Source: Psychrobacter okhotskensis (GTDB lineage Bacteria; Pseudomonadota; Gammaproteobacteria; Pseudomonadales; Moraxellaceae). Taken from it: a DNA stretch of 64,000 bases. Positions within the stretch are counted from its first letter, which is position 1. Every line of letters begins with the position of its first letter. The translations under genes were made by a program, and so were the position numbers. A model generated the notes under the pieces. That model did not search any database. It was not told the DNA's origin and was given only the letters and a program-made list of their open reading frames with translations. Of the stretch, positions 8,314 through 16,818 are shown piece after piece. The DNA is taken from contig NZ_JABRVQ010000019.1 of the NCBI RefSeq assembly GCF_013248965.1, positions 1 through 64,000 on the forward strand. The letters are read 5' to 3'.

Positions 8314-9670
8314 CGCTTATTTCTATCCCATATTTTTCACAAAGATAACGTAGGTCGCCATCTATATTTTGATGCCTTGGCATAAATTGCCATTGTTTGC
8401 CTGCTCGGTTTAATGTAAATAGAATCAAACTTTTGCCTGACTTATCTTTTATGTCAAATTCACCTGAAAATAATAATGCATTCTGTTGCTTGTCAAGGAT
8501 GCTCAGCTGAATAGGTGTTTGTGGAGGATCAGTCGCTAAGTTCTCAAGCTCACTTGATAAAGCAAAGTTAAGTTGTTCAATATTGGCAGGCTGAAGGTTT
8601 AGATCACAACTAAATTCAGATATGGATTTCTCAGATTCAAGTTGTTGATCCAGTTCGACTGCACCATCTTCACTATGGGTCTGTCCGTAAAATATCATGT
8701 CTTCATCGCCACGTACTTTTGCAGTGGCATCTACTCTAAACAATACAGCATTGATAGTAGGTGCCGTTGTTATTTTGACAATAATGAGTGCAGCGGCAAA
8801 GAGGTTGGATGCTGATTTAGAAATTTGTTTTTTATGAATGGTATTATTAGTTTGTAAGTCTAACGCTGATTTACTGTTAGTCATCACAGAAGATGGTGTA
8901 GTTTTTTTACTTTTTAATTTAATTAACATAACCTTATTTTCACGGCGCACATCGTATAGACGTAGTGTCGTAATAAGATCAGAGAATTTTTTATAGCCAT
9001 ATTTATCTAGTTTGATATTTTCATGGTTTTTATGAATTTGGCTAGCAATATAAGATAGGTTTGACCAACCATCTTTAGCATTAGGATTTTCATTGATTAG
9101 TTTATTTATTACGCCAATAAGATGATTTTGGGTATGTAATTGCTTAGTCGTCCAACGTTCTGATGCAATGTTTGAAGATGGGGTATCATTCTTATTCGGT
9201 GTAGGACTGACTGTAATGGAGTCGTTTTTAGCAGTTAATAAATCCTCTACATAAAAGAATTTATCACAAGCCTGTGAAAACGCGCTAACCGTATTACGCT
9301 TTCCAAAGCCAAATACTTTTACATGGTTTTTGCGGATACGTAGCGCTAATGAAGTAAAATCACTATCACTTGAGATCAAACAAAACCCATCGTAATTATC
9401 ACTGTATAGCAAGTCCATTGCTTCTATAACCATGCCGATATCAGTGGCGTTTTTGCCTTTCACATAAGCGAAATGTTGCATAGGGTCGATGGCGTATTTA
9501 AGCAATGCTTCTTGCCAACTCTGGATATGCGCATTGCCCCAGTCGCCATAGATTTTTTTACAAGTGACATGTCCAATATTCTCTATCTCTTGCAGAATAT
9601 GACCAATATTTTTTGCTGAGGCGTTATCGGCATCAATAAGTACGGCTATACTTTTGAGTTTAGCAGTCAT
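8306..9670 (-). CDS. NYN-domain nuclease fused to LOTUS/OST-HTH and a TerD-like domain
   Basis: A 454-residue fusion. Residues 1-145 are a NYN/LabA-type PIN-fold domain with intact acidic residues: Asp13 and Asp15 in LIDADN, Asp77 in NATDIG, Asp102 and Asp104 in SSDSDF. This suggests a metal-dependent RNase. Residues about 178-255 look like a LOTUS/OST-HTH domain, a predicted RNA-binding winged helix. Residues about 285-454 are TerD-like (KVRGDEDMIFYGQT, DLNLQPANIEQL, YGIEISDD). They lack the acidic calcium loop GDNRTGxGDGDDE and resemble the first domain of TerA at 12636. A low-complexity linker covers about 145-178. ATG has AAGGA six bases upstream. It lies between the TerD-protease and PRTase genes and overlaps the latter. 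An RNA-cleaving effector under Ter control is inference. Confidence 0.85.
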   Translation of the reverse strand: MTAKLKSIAVLIDADNASAKNIGHILQEIENIGHVTCKKIYGDWGNAHIQSWQEALLKYAIDPMQHFAYVKGKNATDIGMVIEAMDLLYSDNYDGFCLISSDSDFTSLALRIRKNHVKVFGFGKRNTVSAFSQACDKFFYVEDLLTAKNDSITVSPTPNKNDTPSSNIASERWTTKQLHTQNHLIGVINKLINENPNAKDGWSNLSYIASQIHKNHENIKLDKYGYKKFSDLITTLRLYDVRRENKVMLIKLKSKKTTPSSVMTNSKSALDLQTNNTIHKKQISKSASNLFAAALIIVKITTAPTINAVLFRVDATAKVRGDEDMIFYGQTHSEDGAVELDQQLESEKSISEFSCDLNLQPANIEQLNFALSSELENLATDPPQTPIQLSILDKQQNALLFSGEFDIKDKSGKSLILFTLNRAGKQWQFMPRHQNIDGDLRYLCEKYGIEISDD

Positions 9671-9751
9671 CTATTTTCCTTAACACACTTTGTTAAAGTG
9701 GCTATTTTTATATTAACTTGATTTTATATTAACTTGCGTTGCTTAGATATT

Positions 9752-10984
9752 TTAACCCTGACAGCCGACCAGCCAAAGCGATCCGCGACTTTGTTTACTA
9801 AGCTGCGGGGTAGTCAGTGCAGCAGTTGTAGAGCTAGATGTGGTAGACGAGCTAGCCAAACTAATGCCAGCGCTCGCGAGTAGGGCAGATAATAACTGGA
9901 ACTTCACCGCATAATTCATGTTTTGCGCATGCTCATGGACGAGGCTAGCAGTCACCATGCCGATGACTTCACCTGTCGGCAAGAGCAGCGGACTGCCACT
10001 AGAGCCGGGCTGAATCGGTGCGGTAAATTGCATATAACGAATATCATCACTTAAGCCTGTTAATCCTGAGATACAGCCTTGTGTGACTTGTAGCTGGCTA
10101 CTGAGTCCTGATAGCGGAAAGCCCAAAGTGGTAATGGTCTCGCCCAAGATATCCGAACACTGCTGCGCTAATGGTAGGTGGCAAGCCAAAGGCTCGTTTA
10201 CTCTGATAATGGCAGAATCGCTACCGATATCACTAAGTACCACTTGCGCCTCACGGTCAGGCTGGCCCTGCTGGCGCACACCAATCATCGCCGCCGACTC
10301 AATGACATGATAGCAAGTCAATAGATGATAAGGGTCAATAGCAAAAGCCGTGCCTGTCCATGTTTCACCAGCTTGGACTTGGCGGGGCGGGCGAGAGTCG
10401 CTATCTGGGTAACCACGCTGCTGCTGCTGCGCCGCTTGAATGAGTGCATGAGTATCTGGCGGACGAATATCAAGACTGACTTGCACTCGTTGCTCAAGGC
10501 TTGTCAGTCCTTGGGTCGAGCTTTCACCAAGAGCGCGACATTTAAACTGCCCATTACGCTTGTAAATCTCAAAAACAATAGCGGCTTTGACATGGCGCTC
10601 GCTTGCTATGAAGTCATAGTGAATAGCACCATTGTTTAAAGTTAGGCTTATATTTTTTAATTCGACAGCGGGCAAATTAAGTGTCGGCTCCTGATAAGTA
10701 TAAGCGATTAGTTGTAAGAAGCTCACCCCTTGCGTGTCAAATAACGTGAGTAAATCCAGCTGCCATTCGCTGGGACTGTCATCATCGTCTAGCTTTGCCC
10801 AGTCTTTAGGCTCATGCAAATAGGCGGGGCTACAGACTGCCTTGCGCTGCTCATTTAAAGGTAGCCATAATAGTCCAAGCTGCTGCCCAAACCTAAGCGA
10901 ATTTGAGGTCGTAAAAGCAACAATACAGCGCTCTTGAGTGATCACCGTGTTTGCGCCTAATACTAATGTGGTCTGTGCTGTCAT
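9752..10984 (-). CDS. TerD-like domain fused to a trypsin-like serine protease
   Basis: A 410-residue protein, counted from the ATG at 10984 that follows a strong GAGGGGG site. An in-frame ATG at 10999 lies before that site. Residues 1 to about 170 are a divergent TerD-like beta-sandwich (FDTQGVSFLQLIAYTY, AAIVFEIYKRNGQFKCRALGE) without the acidic calcium loop. Residues about 200-370 are a chymotrypsin-fold protease with a complete triad: His226 in TCYHVIES, Asp256 in IGSDSAIIRV and Ser329 in PGSSGSP. A Ser/Thr-rich tail follows. There is no signal peptide or membrane segment, so it should act in the cytoplasm. It is co-directional with the ATP-grasp gene (63 bases upstream) and the nuclease fusion. 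A Ter-triggered protease is inference. Confidence 0.83.
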   Translation of the reverse strand: MTAQTTLVLGANTVITQERCIVAFTTSNSLRFGQQLGLLWLPLNEQRKAVCSPAYLHEPKDWAKLDDDDSPSEWQLDLLTLFDTQGVSFLQLIAYTYQEPTLNLPAVELKNISLTLNNGAIHYDFIASERHVKAAIVFEIYKRNGQFKCRALGESSTQGLTSLEQRVQVSLDIRPPDTHALIQAAQQQQRGYPDSDSRPPRQVQAGETWTGTAFAIDPYHLLTCYHVIESAAMIGVRQQGQPDREAQVVLSDIGSDSAIIRVNEPLACHLPLAQQCSDILGETITTLGFPLSGLSSQLQVTQGCISGLTGLSDDIRYMQFTAPIQPGSSGSPLLLPTGEVIGMVTASLVHEHAQNMNYAVKFQLLSALLASAGISLASSSTTSSSTTAALTTPQLSKQSRGSLWLVGCQG

Positions 10985-11047
10985 CACCCGCCCCCTCATT
11001 GACTTTATAATGGCTCAGTATATTTTTATTATCCTAAGATATTTTAC

Positions 11048-12199
11048 TTATTCAACGATGTCTTCTTCAATTTTTACACTTACCATCAGCGAGCGCACCT
11101 GACAAGGTTTAATTTTTTGAGCAATGTTTGCTAACTGTGGCTTGTCCGTTAAGCCCAGCCAATAGGCAAACCCCAGTTGTGTGAGATCGATCCCGCTATG
11201 CGCCGTATAACCGATGCCACCAGAAGGGCGACTGTTAATTTCAAGCACACGGTGCTGACCATCATCATCTGCTTTAGTTTGAACACTGACGATACCATCG
11301 CAGCCAAAGACTTTGATTAATGGTATCACCACCTCCATGACGTCCTGCTCGTAACCGACATGCTGGATTTTTCCCGTTTTATGACGAGTAACGGCTGCCA
11401 GTACTTCACCATATTCACAGACCACATCGATAGAGTATTCTTGTCCTGATAGATAAGGCATCAGCAGCATAGGAATAGGGCGCTCACGTATCATTTGGCT
11501 GTTTGTGTAAGCATTGACAAACTGCGCTGTATTAATTTTTTTCTCTTCGGTAAAGTATAAATGCTCAAAGCTATCGTACTGCTCGCCATTGTCTTTGGCC
11601 AAATCAAGCCGCCAAAAGCCTTGTGCAAAAATACCCGTGACCGGTTTGACACATAAAGGCTGATGACCATGCTCGCTAAGTAGGGCCTCAAGCTCAGCAG
11701 TATTGTCAAAGCGCCACGCGTCTGCCACTGGAATATCGTGGTGATGACACTGCTGCATAAAGGCAAATTTGTCATCGATACACTCTAGGGCTGCGACGCT
11801 GGTTGCTCCTGTTAATAAGCGAATACCAACAGCATCAAATGCTTCACGCTGTGCTTCATAATCGATACCATTACGACCAGTCAATAATACTTTTACATTG
11901 TGTTGCTTGGCTTGCTCCAGTACAAACTGCCAACGCGGTGTGACGGGTCCAGATATGACTTGCTCATCGCTGTCGAGCGCCGTTGCAGACGGCTCAATAT
12001 ATACGCTGTCGGCAAATTCAAAAATCTCGGGTCTGTCATGGCGGTGTGAGGCGATGATATTAAAGGGCGAGTGCGTTTGTGCTTTTAGGGCTTGCAAGCT
12101 GGCTAACATATCGCGTTGGCTAGACTGACCTTCGGCCAACCAAGCAGCTGGCGTTATAAGGTTGTCATTGGCAAGGCTATCGTTAGCAAGGTTACTCAT
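11048..12199 (-). CDS. ATP-grasp ligase of the Ter biosynthetic module
   Basis: A 383-residue ATP-grasp enzyme. Visible blocks are a pre-grasp Rossmann-like region (KVLLTGRNGIDY), the first lysine and loop region DDKFAFMQQC and PLCVKPVTGIFAQGF, and the metal-binding end CDGIVSVQTK with VLEINSRPSGG. ATP-grasp enzymes join a carboxylate to an amine or thiol through an acylphosphate. I chose the ATG at 12199, which follows GAGAG at good spacing; an in-frame ATG at 12280 would add 27 residues with no better support. It opens the left arm of the island and diverges from terA across a 173-bp repeat. ATP-grasp genes are a known part of Ter metabolite modules. Confidence 0.82.
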   Translation of the reverse strand: MSNLANDSLANDNLITPAAWLAEGQSSQRDMLASLQALKAQTHSPFNIIASHRHDRPEIFEFADSVYIEPSATALDSDEQVISGPVTPRWQFVLEQAKQHNVKVLLTGRNGIDYEAQREAFDAVGIRLLTGATSVAALECIDDKFAFMQQCHHHDIPVADAWRFDNTAELEALLSEHGHQPLCVKPVTGIFAQGFWRLDLAKDNGEQYDSFEHLYFTEEKKINTAQFVNAYTNSQMIRERPIPMLLMPYLSGQEYSIDVVCEYGEVLAAVTRHKTGKIQHVGYEQDVMEVVIPLIKVFGCDGIVSVQTKADDDGQHRVLEINSRPSGGIGYTAHSGIDLTQLGFAYWLGLTDKPQLANIAQKIKPCQVRSLMVSVKIEEDIVE

Positions 12200-12369
12200 A
12201 ATTCTCTCAGCATTATTATCAATGTTATAGATAAGGGTTATAGGTATTGGATAACTGGGTGTGATTGTCGCACGTTTCATATCAAGATGGTCAATACTTA
12301 TCTGTTGCCAAAAAAGCCACGCTGCGCCGCCGTTGATAGCAAAGTCTATTATATAGAAATGCTACGCTC

Positions 12370-12543
12370 TAGGGCGTGTCCGCATTTAAAAAATGGCGAT
12401 AAAAATGAGATAAGTTGTAGTCAGACAAGGAAAACAGCGCAGATGATATCGAGATATTAGTCAACTATTTGATATTGTTTGGCAAGATTTAGCCATTTTT
12501 AACCCCTTTAGATGACCATCGATTGAGTTGAGAGCACGCCTTA
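12370..12543. repeat. 173-bp MITE-like element, copy A2, in the divergent Ter control region
   Basis: An inverted copy relative to A1, about 174 bp, with ends TAGGGCGTGTCC and GAGAGCACGCCTTA. It sits between the divergent ATP-grasp (12199) and terA (12636) genes and takes up about 40% of that gap, so it may affect either promoter. Confidence 0.85.
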
Positions 12544-12635
12544 GTGTGCTGATTAAAAGTCTGGCATTATCCATGCTACTATATAACGATAGTGAACATA
12601 AAAAACGCTAATATAATAAATTTAAAGGATATAAG
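12544..12635 (+). promoter_or_regulatory. Leader and probable promoter of terA
   Basis: The 92 bases between the repeat and terA are AT-rich and hold ACTATATAACG near 12579-12590 as a plausible -10 region, but no good -35. AAAGGATATAAG just before the ATG is the ribosome site. The promoter assignment is tentative. Confidence 0.35.
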
Positions 12636-13910
12636 ATGAGCCAAACCGAACCACAAAAGCTGATTGCTGGTGCCAATGCGCCACTACCGACTGACAGTAT
12701 CAGCATCCGAATTTTAAGTCAAAACGCCATCGATTGTGCCGCTTATCGTCTGACTACTGATGGTAAAGTGCGCGGTGATGGCGATATGATATTTTATGGG
12801 CAGACGCGTAGTGATGACGGCAATGTCAGCTTCCGAGGTCACGACAGTGATGGGTTTTTCGACATTAATTTAGCAGCGCAACCGGCGAATATTGATAAAA
12901 TTGCCTTGGCATTTTCTAGTACGCAGACATTGGCGCAAGTTGGCGATGTAGATATCCAAGTATTGCAAGGCAGCCAAGTGCTGATGACTTGTCAGCTTAG
13001 TAGTGCTGGGCGTAATGAAAAAGCCATTATTTTAGCAGAATGCTATCGTCGGCAGGGCAGCTGGAAGTTTCGCTTTATTGCCCAAGGTTTTGAAGGTGGC
13101 TTAAAGCCTTTGTCCGAACATTTCGGTGTAGAGATTGCCGATGAAGCACCAGCGCAGCCCCCATCTCAAAATAGCAATCAGGCTCAACCTATCAATACTC
13201 AACGTCCAATCAATACGCAAAAGGCGGGCAGTGCCACTCAAGCAAGCGCGCCGCCACCGATTCCAGCCAGCCCTTCGATCAACTTGAGCAAAATTACCTT
13301 AACCAAAAACCAATCCAGTATCAATCTTAAGAAGCGTGATGACTTTGGCAAAATCTCGGTCAACCTAAACTGGAACCAACGTCCAGATATGGATAAGCAA
13401 GCACCGAAAAAAGGCTTGTTAGGTGACCTGTTCAAACAGCATAAAGCGGGCGGTATTGACCTTGACGTCGGGGCAATGATTCATCTAAAAAACGGCGAAA
13501 AAACTTTGATTCAAGCCTTGGGCAATCGCTTTGGTAGTTTGCAGTCAGCACCTTACGTCTGTCTGCGTGCTGATGATAGGACAGGACAAGTGAGTGGCGG
13601 GGAGTGGCTCGATATCAATGGTCAGCAGTGGTCGCAAATTGAGGAAGTATTTATCTTTGCTTTCATCTACGAAGGTGCGCCGAACTGGGCAAAAACGGAT
13701 GGGGTAGTGACCATTCATGTGCCCGATCAGTCGCCGATTGAGACGCGTTTAACAGAAGGCACAGGCAACTTGCCAATGTGTGCCATTGCGCGTTTGGTCA
13801 ACCAACAAGGCAGTATCAATGTTGAACGTATCAATCAATACTTTAAAGGCCATCAAGAAATGGATAAAGCCTTTAATTGGGGCTTTAGCTGGAAACGTGG
13901 TAGTAAGTAA
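12636..13910 (+). CDS. terA: TerA family tellurite-resistance protein (two TerD-like domains)
   Basis: A 424-residue protein with the TerA layout. The first TerD-like domain covers about 20-170 (KVRGDGDMIFYGQT, FRFIAQGFEGGL, FGVEIADE). A Pro/Gln/Ala-rich linker covers about 172-215. A second domain covers about 228-424 (GIDLDVGAM, LRADDRTGQVSGGEW, FAFIYEGAPNW). Neither domain carries the full GDNRTGxGDGDDE loop of the small TerD paralogues, so it is probably not a strong calcium binder. TerA is a cytoplasmic component of the Ter stress system and is often linked to TerD-type proteins. It is the only plus-strand gene of the island and ends before a strong two-way terminator facing terZ. Its first domain closely resembles the C-terminal domain of the nuclease fusion at 8306. 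Confidence 0.88.
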   Translation: MSQTEPQKLIAGANAPLPTDSISIRILSQNAIDCAAYRLTTDGKVRGDGDMIFYGQTRSDDGNVSFRGHDSDGFFDINLAAQPANIDKIALAFSSTQTLAQVGDVDIQVLQGSQVLMTCQLSSAGRNEKAIILAECYRRQGSWKFRFIAQGFEGGLKPLSEHFGVEIADEAPAQPPSQNSNQAQPINTQRPINTQKAGSATQASAPPPIPASPSINLSKITLTKNQSSINLKKRDDFGKISVNLNWNQRPDMDKQAPKKGLLGDLFKQHKAGGIDLDVGAMIHLKNGEKTLIQALGNRFGSLQSAPYVCLRADDRTGQVSGGEWLDINGQQWSQIEEVFIFAFIYEGAPNWAKTDGVVTIHVPDQSPIETRLTEGTGNLPMCAIARLVNQQGSINVERINQYFKGHQEMDKAFNWGFSWKRGSK

Positions 13911-13939
13911 GTGCTTGAATAGCATCCATTAATACAAAA

Positions 13940-13984
13940 AATCAGCCCGTCTATTATTAATAATAGACGGGCTGATTGCTTTTA
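13940..13984. terminator. Bidirectional rho-independent terminator between terA and terZ
   Basis: A long perfect stem, AATCAGCCCGTCTATTATTA pairing with its complement through 13977. It lies in the 128-base gap between convergent terA and terZ. Confidence 0.85.
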
Positions 13985-14038
13985 AGTGTTAACGTTTTAA
14001 AGCGTTACAAGTAAAAACTGTTTAGACTTTATAGGCCT

Positions 14039-14647
14039 TTAAGCATGTGGCGTAATAGCAGGCATCAAATCATGGAAAGTACGACCTGAGGCAGTTTCGC
14101 CAATGGCATGCATTTTCCATTCATTGTTATGACGATAGACTTTTGCCATCACCATCGCTGTATGACTGCCTTGCGCTGATAGGTTATAGCGTGCGACCTC
14201 TTGGTTATTATTGGCGTTCACGATACGGCAAAAAGCGTTTTCTACTGTTTCAAACGTTTGACCAGTGAAGCTATTGACGGTAAATACCAGCGAGACGACA
14301 TCAGCAGGGATTCTTGAAAGATCGACGTTGATAACTTCGTCATCGCCATCACCGTCGCCAGTACGGTTGTCGCCTGTGTGGACGATACTGCCATCTTTTG
14401 ATTTAAGCTGGTTGAACCAAATGGCATCGACTGCTTGTTTATTGGCATCAAACATGATGCACGAAGCGTCTAAATCGATAGAATCGCCGCCGCTGCCACC
14501 TCCAAACAACTTGCCTAAGAAGCCCCCTTTTTTCTCTTGCGGTCCTTGTGCTACGTCCCAACCTAAACCCAATTTTACTTGAGTCAGATCGCCACCGGCT
14601 TCTTTGCTTAGGGATATCTTTTGTCCCTTTTGTAAACTAACTGCCAT
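14039..14647 (-). CDS. terZ: TerD-family calcium-binding protein, TerZ type
   Basis: A 202-residue TerD-domain protein. The TerZ type is shown by the glycine-rich insert GGFLGKLFGGGSGG at about 41-54 ahead of SIDLDAS, an insert that plasmid TerZ proteins also carry. The acidic calcium loop GDNRTGDGDGDDE at 92-104 is intact, as is the FNQLKSKDGS block before it. TerD-family domains bind Ca2+ and act in the cytoplasm or near the membrane in phage, colicin and oxyanion stress phenotypes. ATG at 14647 follows AAGGAT. It is the last gene of the minus-strand right arm, 189 bases after the AIM24 gene, and ends at a strong terminator. Confidence 0.88.
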   Translation of the reverse strand: MAVSLQKGQKISLSKEAGGDLTQVKLGLGWDVAQGPQEKKGGFLGKLFGGGSGGDSIDLDASCIMFDANKQAVDAIWFNQLKSKDGSIVHTGDNRTGDGDGDDEVINVDLSRIPADVVSLVFTVNSFTGQTFETVENAFCRIVNANNNQEVARYNLSAQGSHTAMVMAKVYRHNNEWKMHAIGETASGRTFHDLMPAITPHA

Positions 14648-14836
14648 GATAAAATCCTTATATCACTCTCAAAAAATACGGTTAGTGGTGTCAAACTAGC
14701 TTAGTCTACAGAGCGTAGTACTTGCACTTGTTTTACTTGCTACTCGAATTTTCGTAAATGATATGATAATAATTGTGAGTGGAATACTGCAACGTTCAGT
14801 GATATTTTCAGTTGTTCATTTTGGTTAAAAATCGAG

Positions 14837-15589
14837 CTATAAAATATTATCTAAAAAGCCGCCACCGCCACCACGACCTCCGGAGCTACTGCCCAAGATG
14901 CTTTGTAGCCAGCCTTGATAGCTATCACGATTGCGCGAACAGATAATGACTTTACCAGTGCCAGAGAAGTTCAACACCATACCTTCGCCACTGGTGACCG
15001 AGTTAATGATGCTGCTCATGATACCTTTCTTCTTGCTGGTTGAGACCGACAGCTTGTACTCAAGATTTGAGTCCCAGCAGACCACATGACCATTATCGAT
15101 GATGACGTCTTTGTCTGGGGTGACATCAATCTCAAACAACGAGCCAAAGCCAGATACCACGACCTGACCTTGACCTTGCGTCTGCATAACCATAAAGCCA
15201 CCAGTATCACCAAACACCGCGCCGCCGAGGTTACGCTGAATATTGGCTCTGATATCGACACCCGTTTGTGCAGCGACGAAAGCGCCATCGCTCAAGGTAT
15301 ATTGCTGAGCGCCGCAATCGATAATTTGCATATCACCATCGAGCGTCGGTGCTAGCAAACAATCGCCTTCACCGCCCGTCGCCTCAATCTGCTGCTGAAA
15401 CAGTGATTCGTCATTAGCAAAGCGGCGCATCAATGACTGCATAAGGCCACCTTGCAGCTTACCTTTTAGCTCAAGGTTAGATTCCATCATGACCATGGCA
15501 TTGGCTTCACAATAGATCGAGTCACCCTTTTTGAGGTTGCAATGTAAAAAAGGCTCAATGGTACCGATTAAGCTAAATGTTGCGGACAT
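14837..15589 (-). CDS. AIM24/TIGR00266 family protein in the Ter island
   Basis: A 250-residue glycine-rich beta-sheet protein of the AIM24 (formerly DUF124) family. Typical features are CEANAMVMME near 27-36, GFMVMQTQGQGQVVVSGFG in the middle and MVLNFSGTGKVIICSRN near the end. A run of glycine and serine at about 232-245 closes the chain. There is no signal peptide or membrane segment. The fold is related to tubular trimers and is named for a yeast mitochondrial inner-membrane assembly factor. The bacterial function is not established, though these genes recur beside terD genes. ATG at 15589 is preceded by AAGGA. It sits between terE and terZ on the same strand with 190-base gaps, so it could have its own promoter. 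Confidence 0.85.
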   Translation of the reverse strand: MSATFSLIGTIEPFLHCNLKKGDSIYCEANAMVMMESNLELKGKLQGGLMQSLMRRFANDESLFQQQIEATGGEGDCLLAPTLDGDMQIIDCGAQQYTLSDGAFVAAQTGVDIRANIQRNLGGAVFGDTGGFMVMQTQGQGQVVVSGFGSLFEIDVTPDKDVIIDNGHVVCWDSNLEYKLSVSTSKKKGIMSSIINSVTSGEGMVLNFSGTGKVIICSRNRDSYQGWLQSILGSSSGGRGGGGGFLDNIL

Positions 15590-15785
15590 GGGTGCAAATC
15601 CTTATTCTAATGCTTTGACATATACTTTGAAATTCGATAGATATTCTTTTGATAAGTTGTTTTTCGATTTTAGAGGAGCCATTAAATTTAAAGCCATCAA
15701 ATGCTTTAAAAAGGCACACTTGATAGCTTATATAGCGGGCAATCAGCTAGCTGACTGCCACTGTTAACGATCTAAACGATCTAAA

Positions 15786-16361
15786 TTAGACGTTTACGCC
15801 ATAAGAGGCAGCTAATGGTCCAAGACCACCGCTGAAGCCTTGACCAACGGCGCGGAATTTCCAATCGCCGCTATGACGATACAATTCGCCAAAGATCATC
15901 GCTGTTTCAGTGCTACCGTCTTCTGATAGGTCATAACGAGCGATTTCAGTATCGCCATTGTCGTTTACGACACGGATATAAGCTTCGCCTACTTGACCGA
16001 AGTTTTGGTTACGGCTTTGACCTTCATAAATGATGGCGCAAATAGCAACTTTGCTGACGTCAGCTGGGATGCTAGCAAGGTTGATTTTGATTTTTTCATC
16101 ATCGCCATCACCTTCACCAGTGCGGTTATCGCCAGTATGCTCGACCGCGCCATTGTCTGACTTTAGATTGTTAAAAAAGATAAAATCTTGATCGTTACGT
16201 ACTTTGCCGGCTTCATTGACCAAAAAGCCAATCGCGTCTAAGTCAAACTCTTGACCGTCAGTGGCGCGTGGATCCCAGCCAAGACCGACCGTAATATTGG
16301 TTAAACCAGGCGCTTCTTTTGATAAGTTTACGTTGCCGCCTTTCGTTAAGCTAATAGCCAT
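15786..16361 (-). CDS. terE: TerD-family calcium-binding protein, TerE-like
   Basis: A 191-residue single-domain TerD protein of standard length. DLDAIGF at 40-46, [20 protein letters not shown] and the acidic loop [13 protein letters not shown] (77-89) supply the two calcium sites known for this fold. The C-terminal [20 protein letters not shown] block is conserved in the family. A good ribosome site, AAAGGATATC, precedes the ATG. It is very similar to the TerD protein at 18186, so the two are likely products of local duplication. TerD versus TerE naming is by position and cannot be settled without a tree. A 457-base gap separates it from terC, so it probably has its own promoter. Confidence 0.87.
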   Translation of the reverse strand: MAISLTKGGNVNLSKEAPGLTNITVGLGWDPRATDGQEFDLDAIGFLVNEAGKVRNDQDFIFFNNLKSDNGAVEHTGDNRTGEGDGDDEKIKINLASIPADVSKVAICAIIYEGQSRNQNFGQVGEAYIRVVNDNGDTEIARYDLSEDGSTETAMIFGELYRHSGDWKFRAVGQGFSGGLGPLAASYGVNV

Positions 16362-16818
16362 ATAGATATCCTTTAGATTAATAATTAAGTGGATTGGGTT
16401 TTCGAAAGAATGAATTAAAAATTATGCAGTTGTGGTAGTGTTGGTATAAAAGTTAAATGAATATACCTGTATGCCACGTCCTGCATATCATTACGTTTTA
16501 CTATACTAAGCGAGTGCTCACTAAGCAAGGTCTATTTTGTGCGCTTACTAGATGGTTACTAAGGGACATATCAGTGCTGTAACTCTGATACTTTTTAACA
16601 AACTGAGCAACAGTGGTTAAGATATTGTTATCGCAAAGTATTTTACCAATCGCCAGTAATTAACCAAAGAGCAGGGCGATAAACAGCTAAAATACTTTGT
16701 AAAAGTTGCATGCCGTAAATAAAAAATGCTCATAAACGAAAACAGGTTATACCAACTTTTTGGTATAACCTGTCATTAAAACAATATGATGCTTACTACG
16801 CTTCAAACTTGCAGTTTA
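16362..16818. other. Intergenic region between terE and terC
   Basis: This 457-base stretch has no gene. It holds the terC terminator at 16742-16773 and must contain the terE promoter, but no clear consensus boxes are visible. It is AT-rich throughout and contains no copy of the window's repeat families. Confidence 0.4.
16742..16773 (-). terminator. Terminator of terC
   Basis: Perfect 13-base stem, ACAGGTTATACCA with TGGTATAACCTGT. On the minus strand it is followed by a T-rich TTTTCGTTT. It lies 46 bases past the terC stop. Confidence 0.7.

Noticed and set aside
10325..10639. Plus-strand frame opposite the TerD-protease gene
   Set aside because: It is antisense to a strongly supported coding region with intact catalytic motifs.
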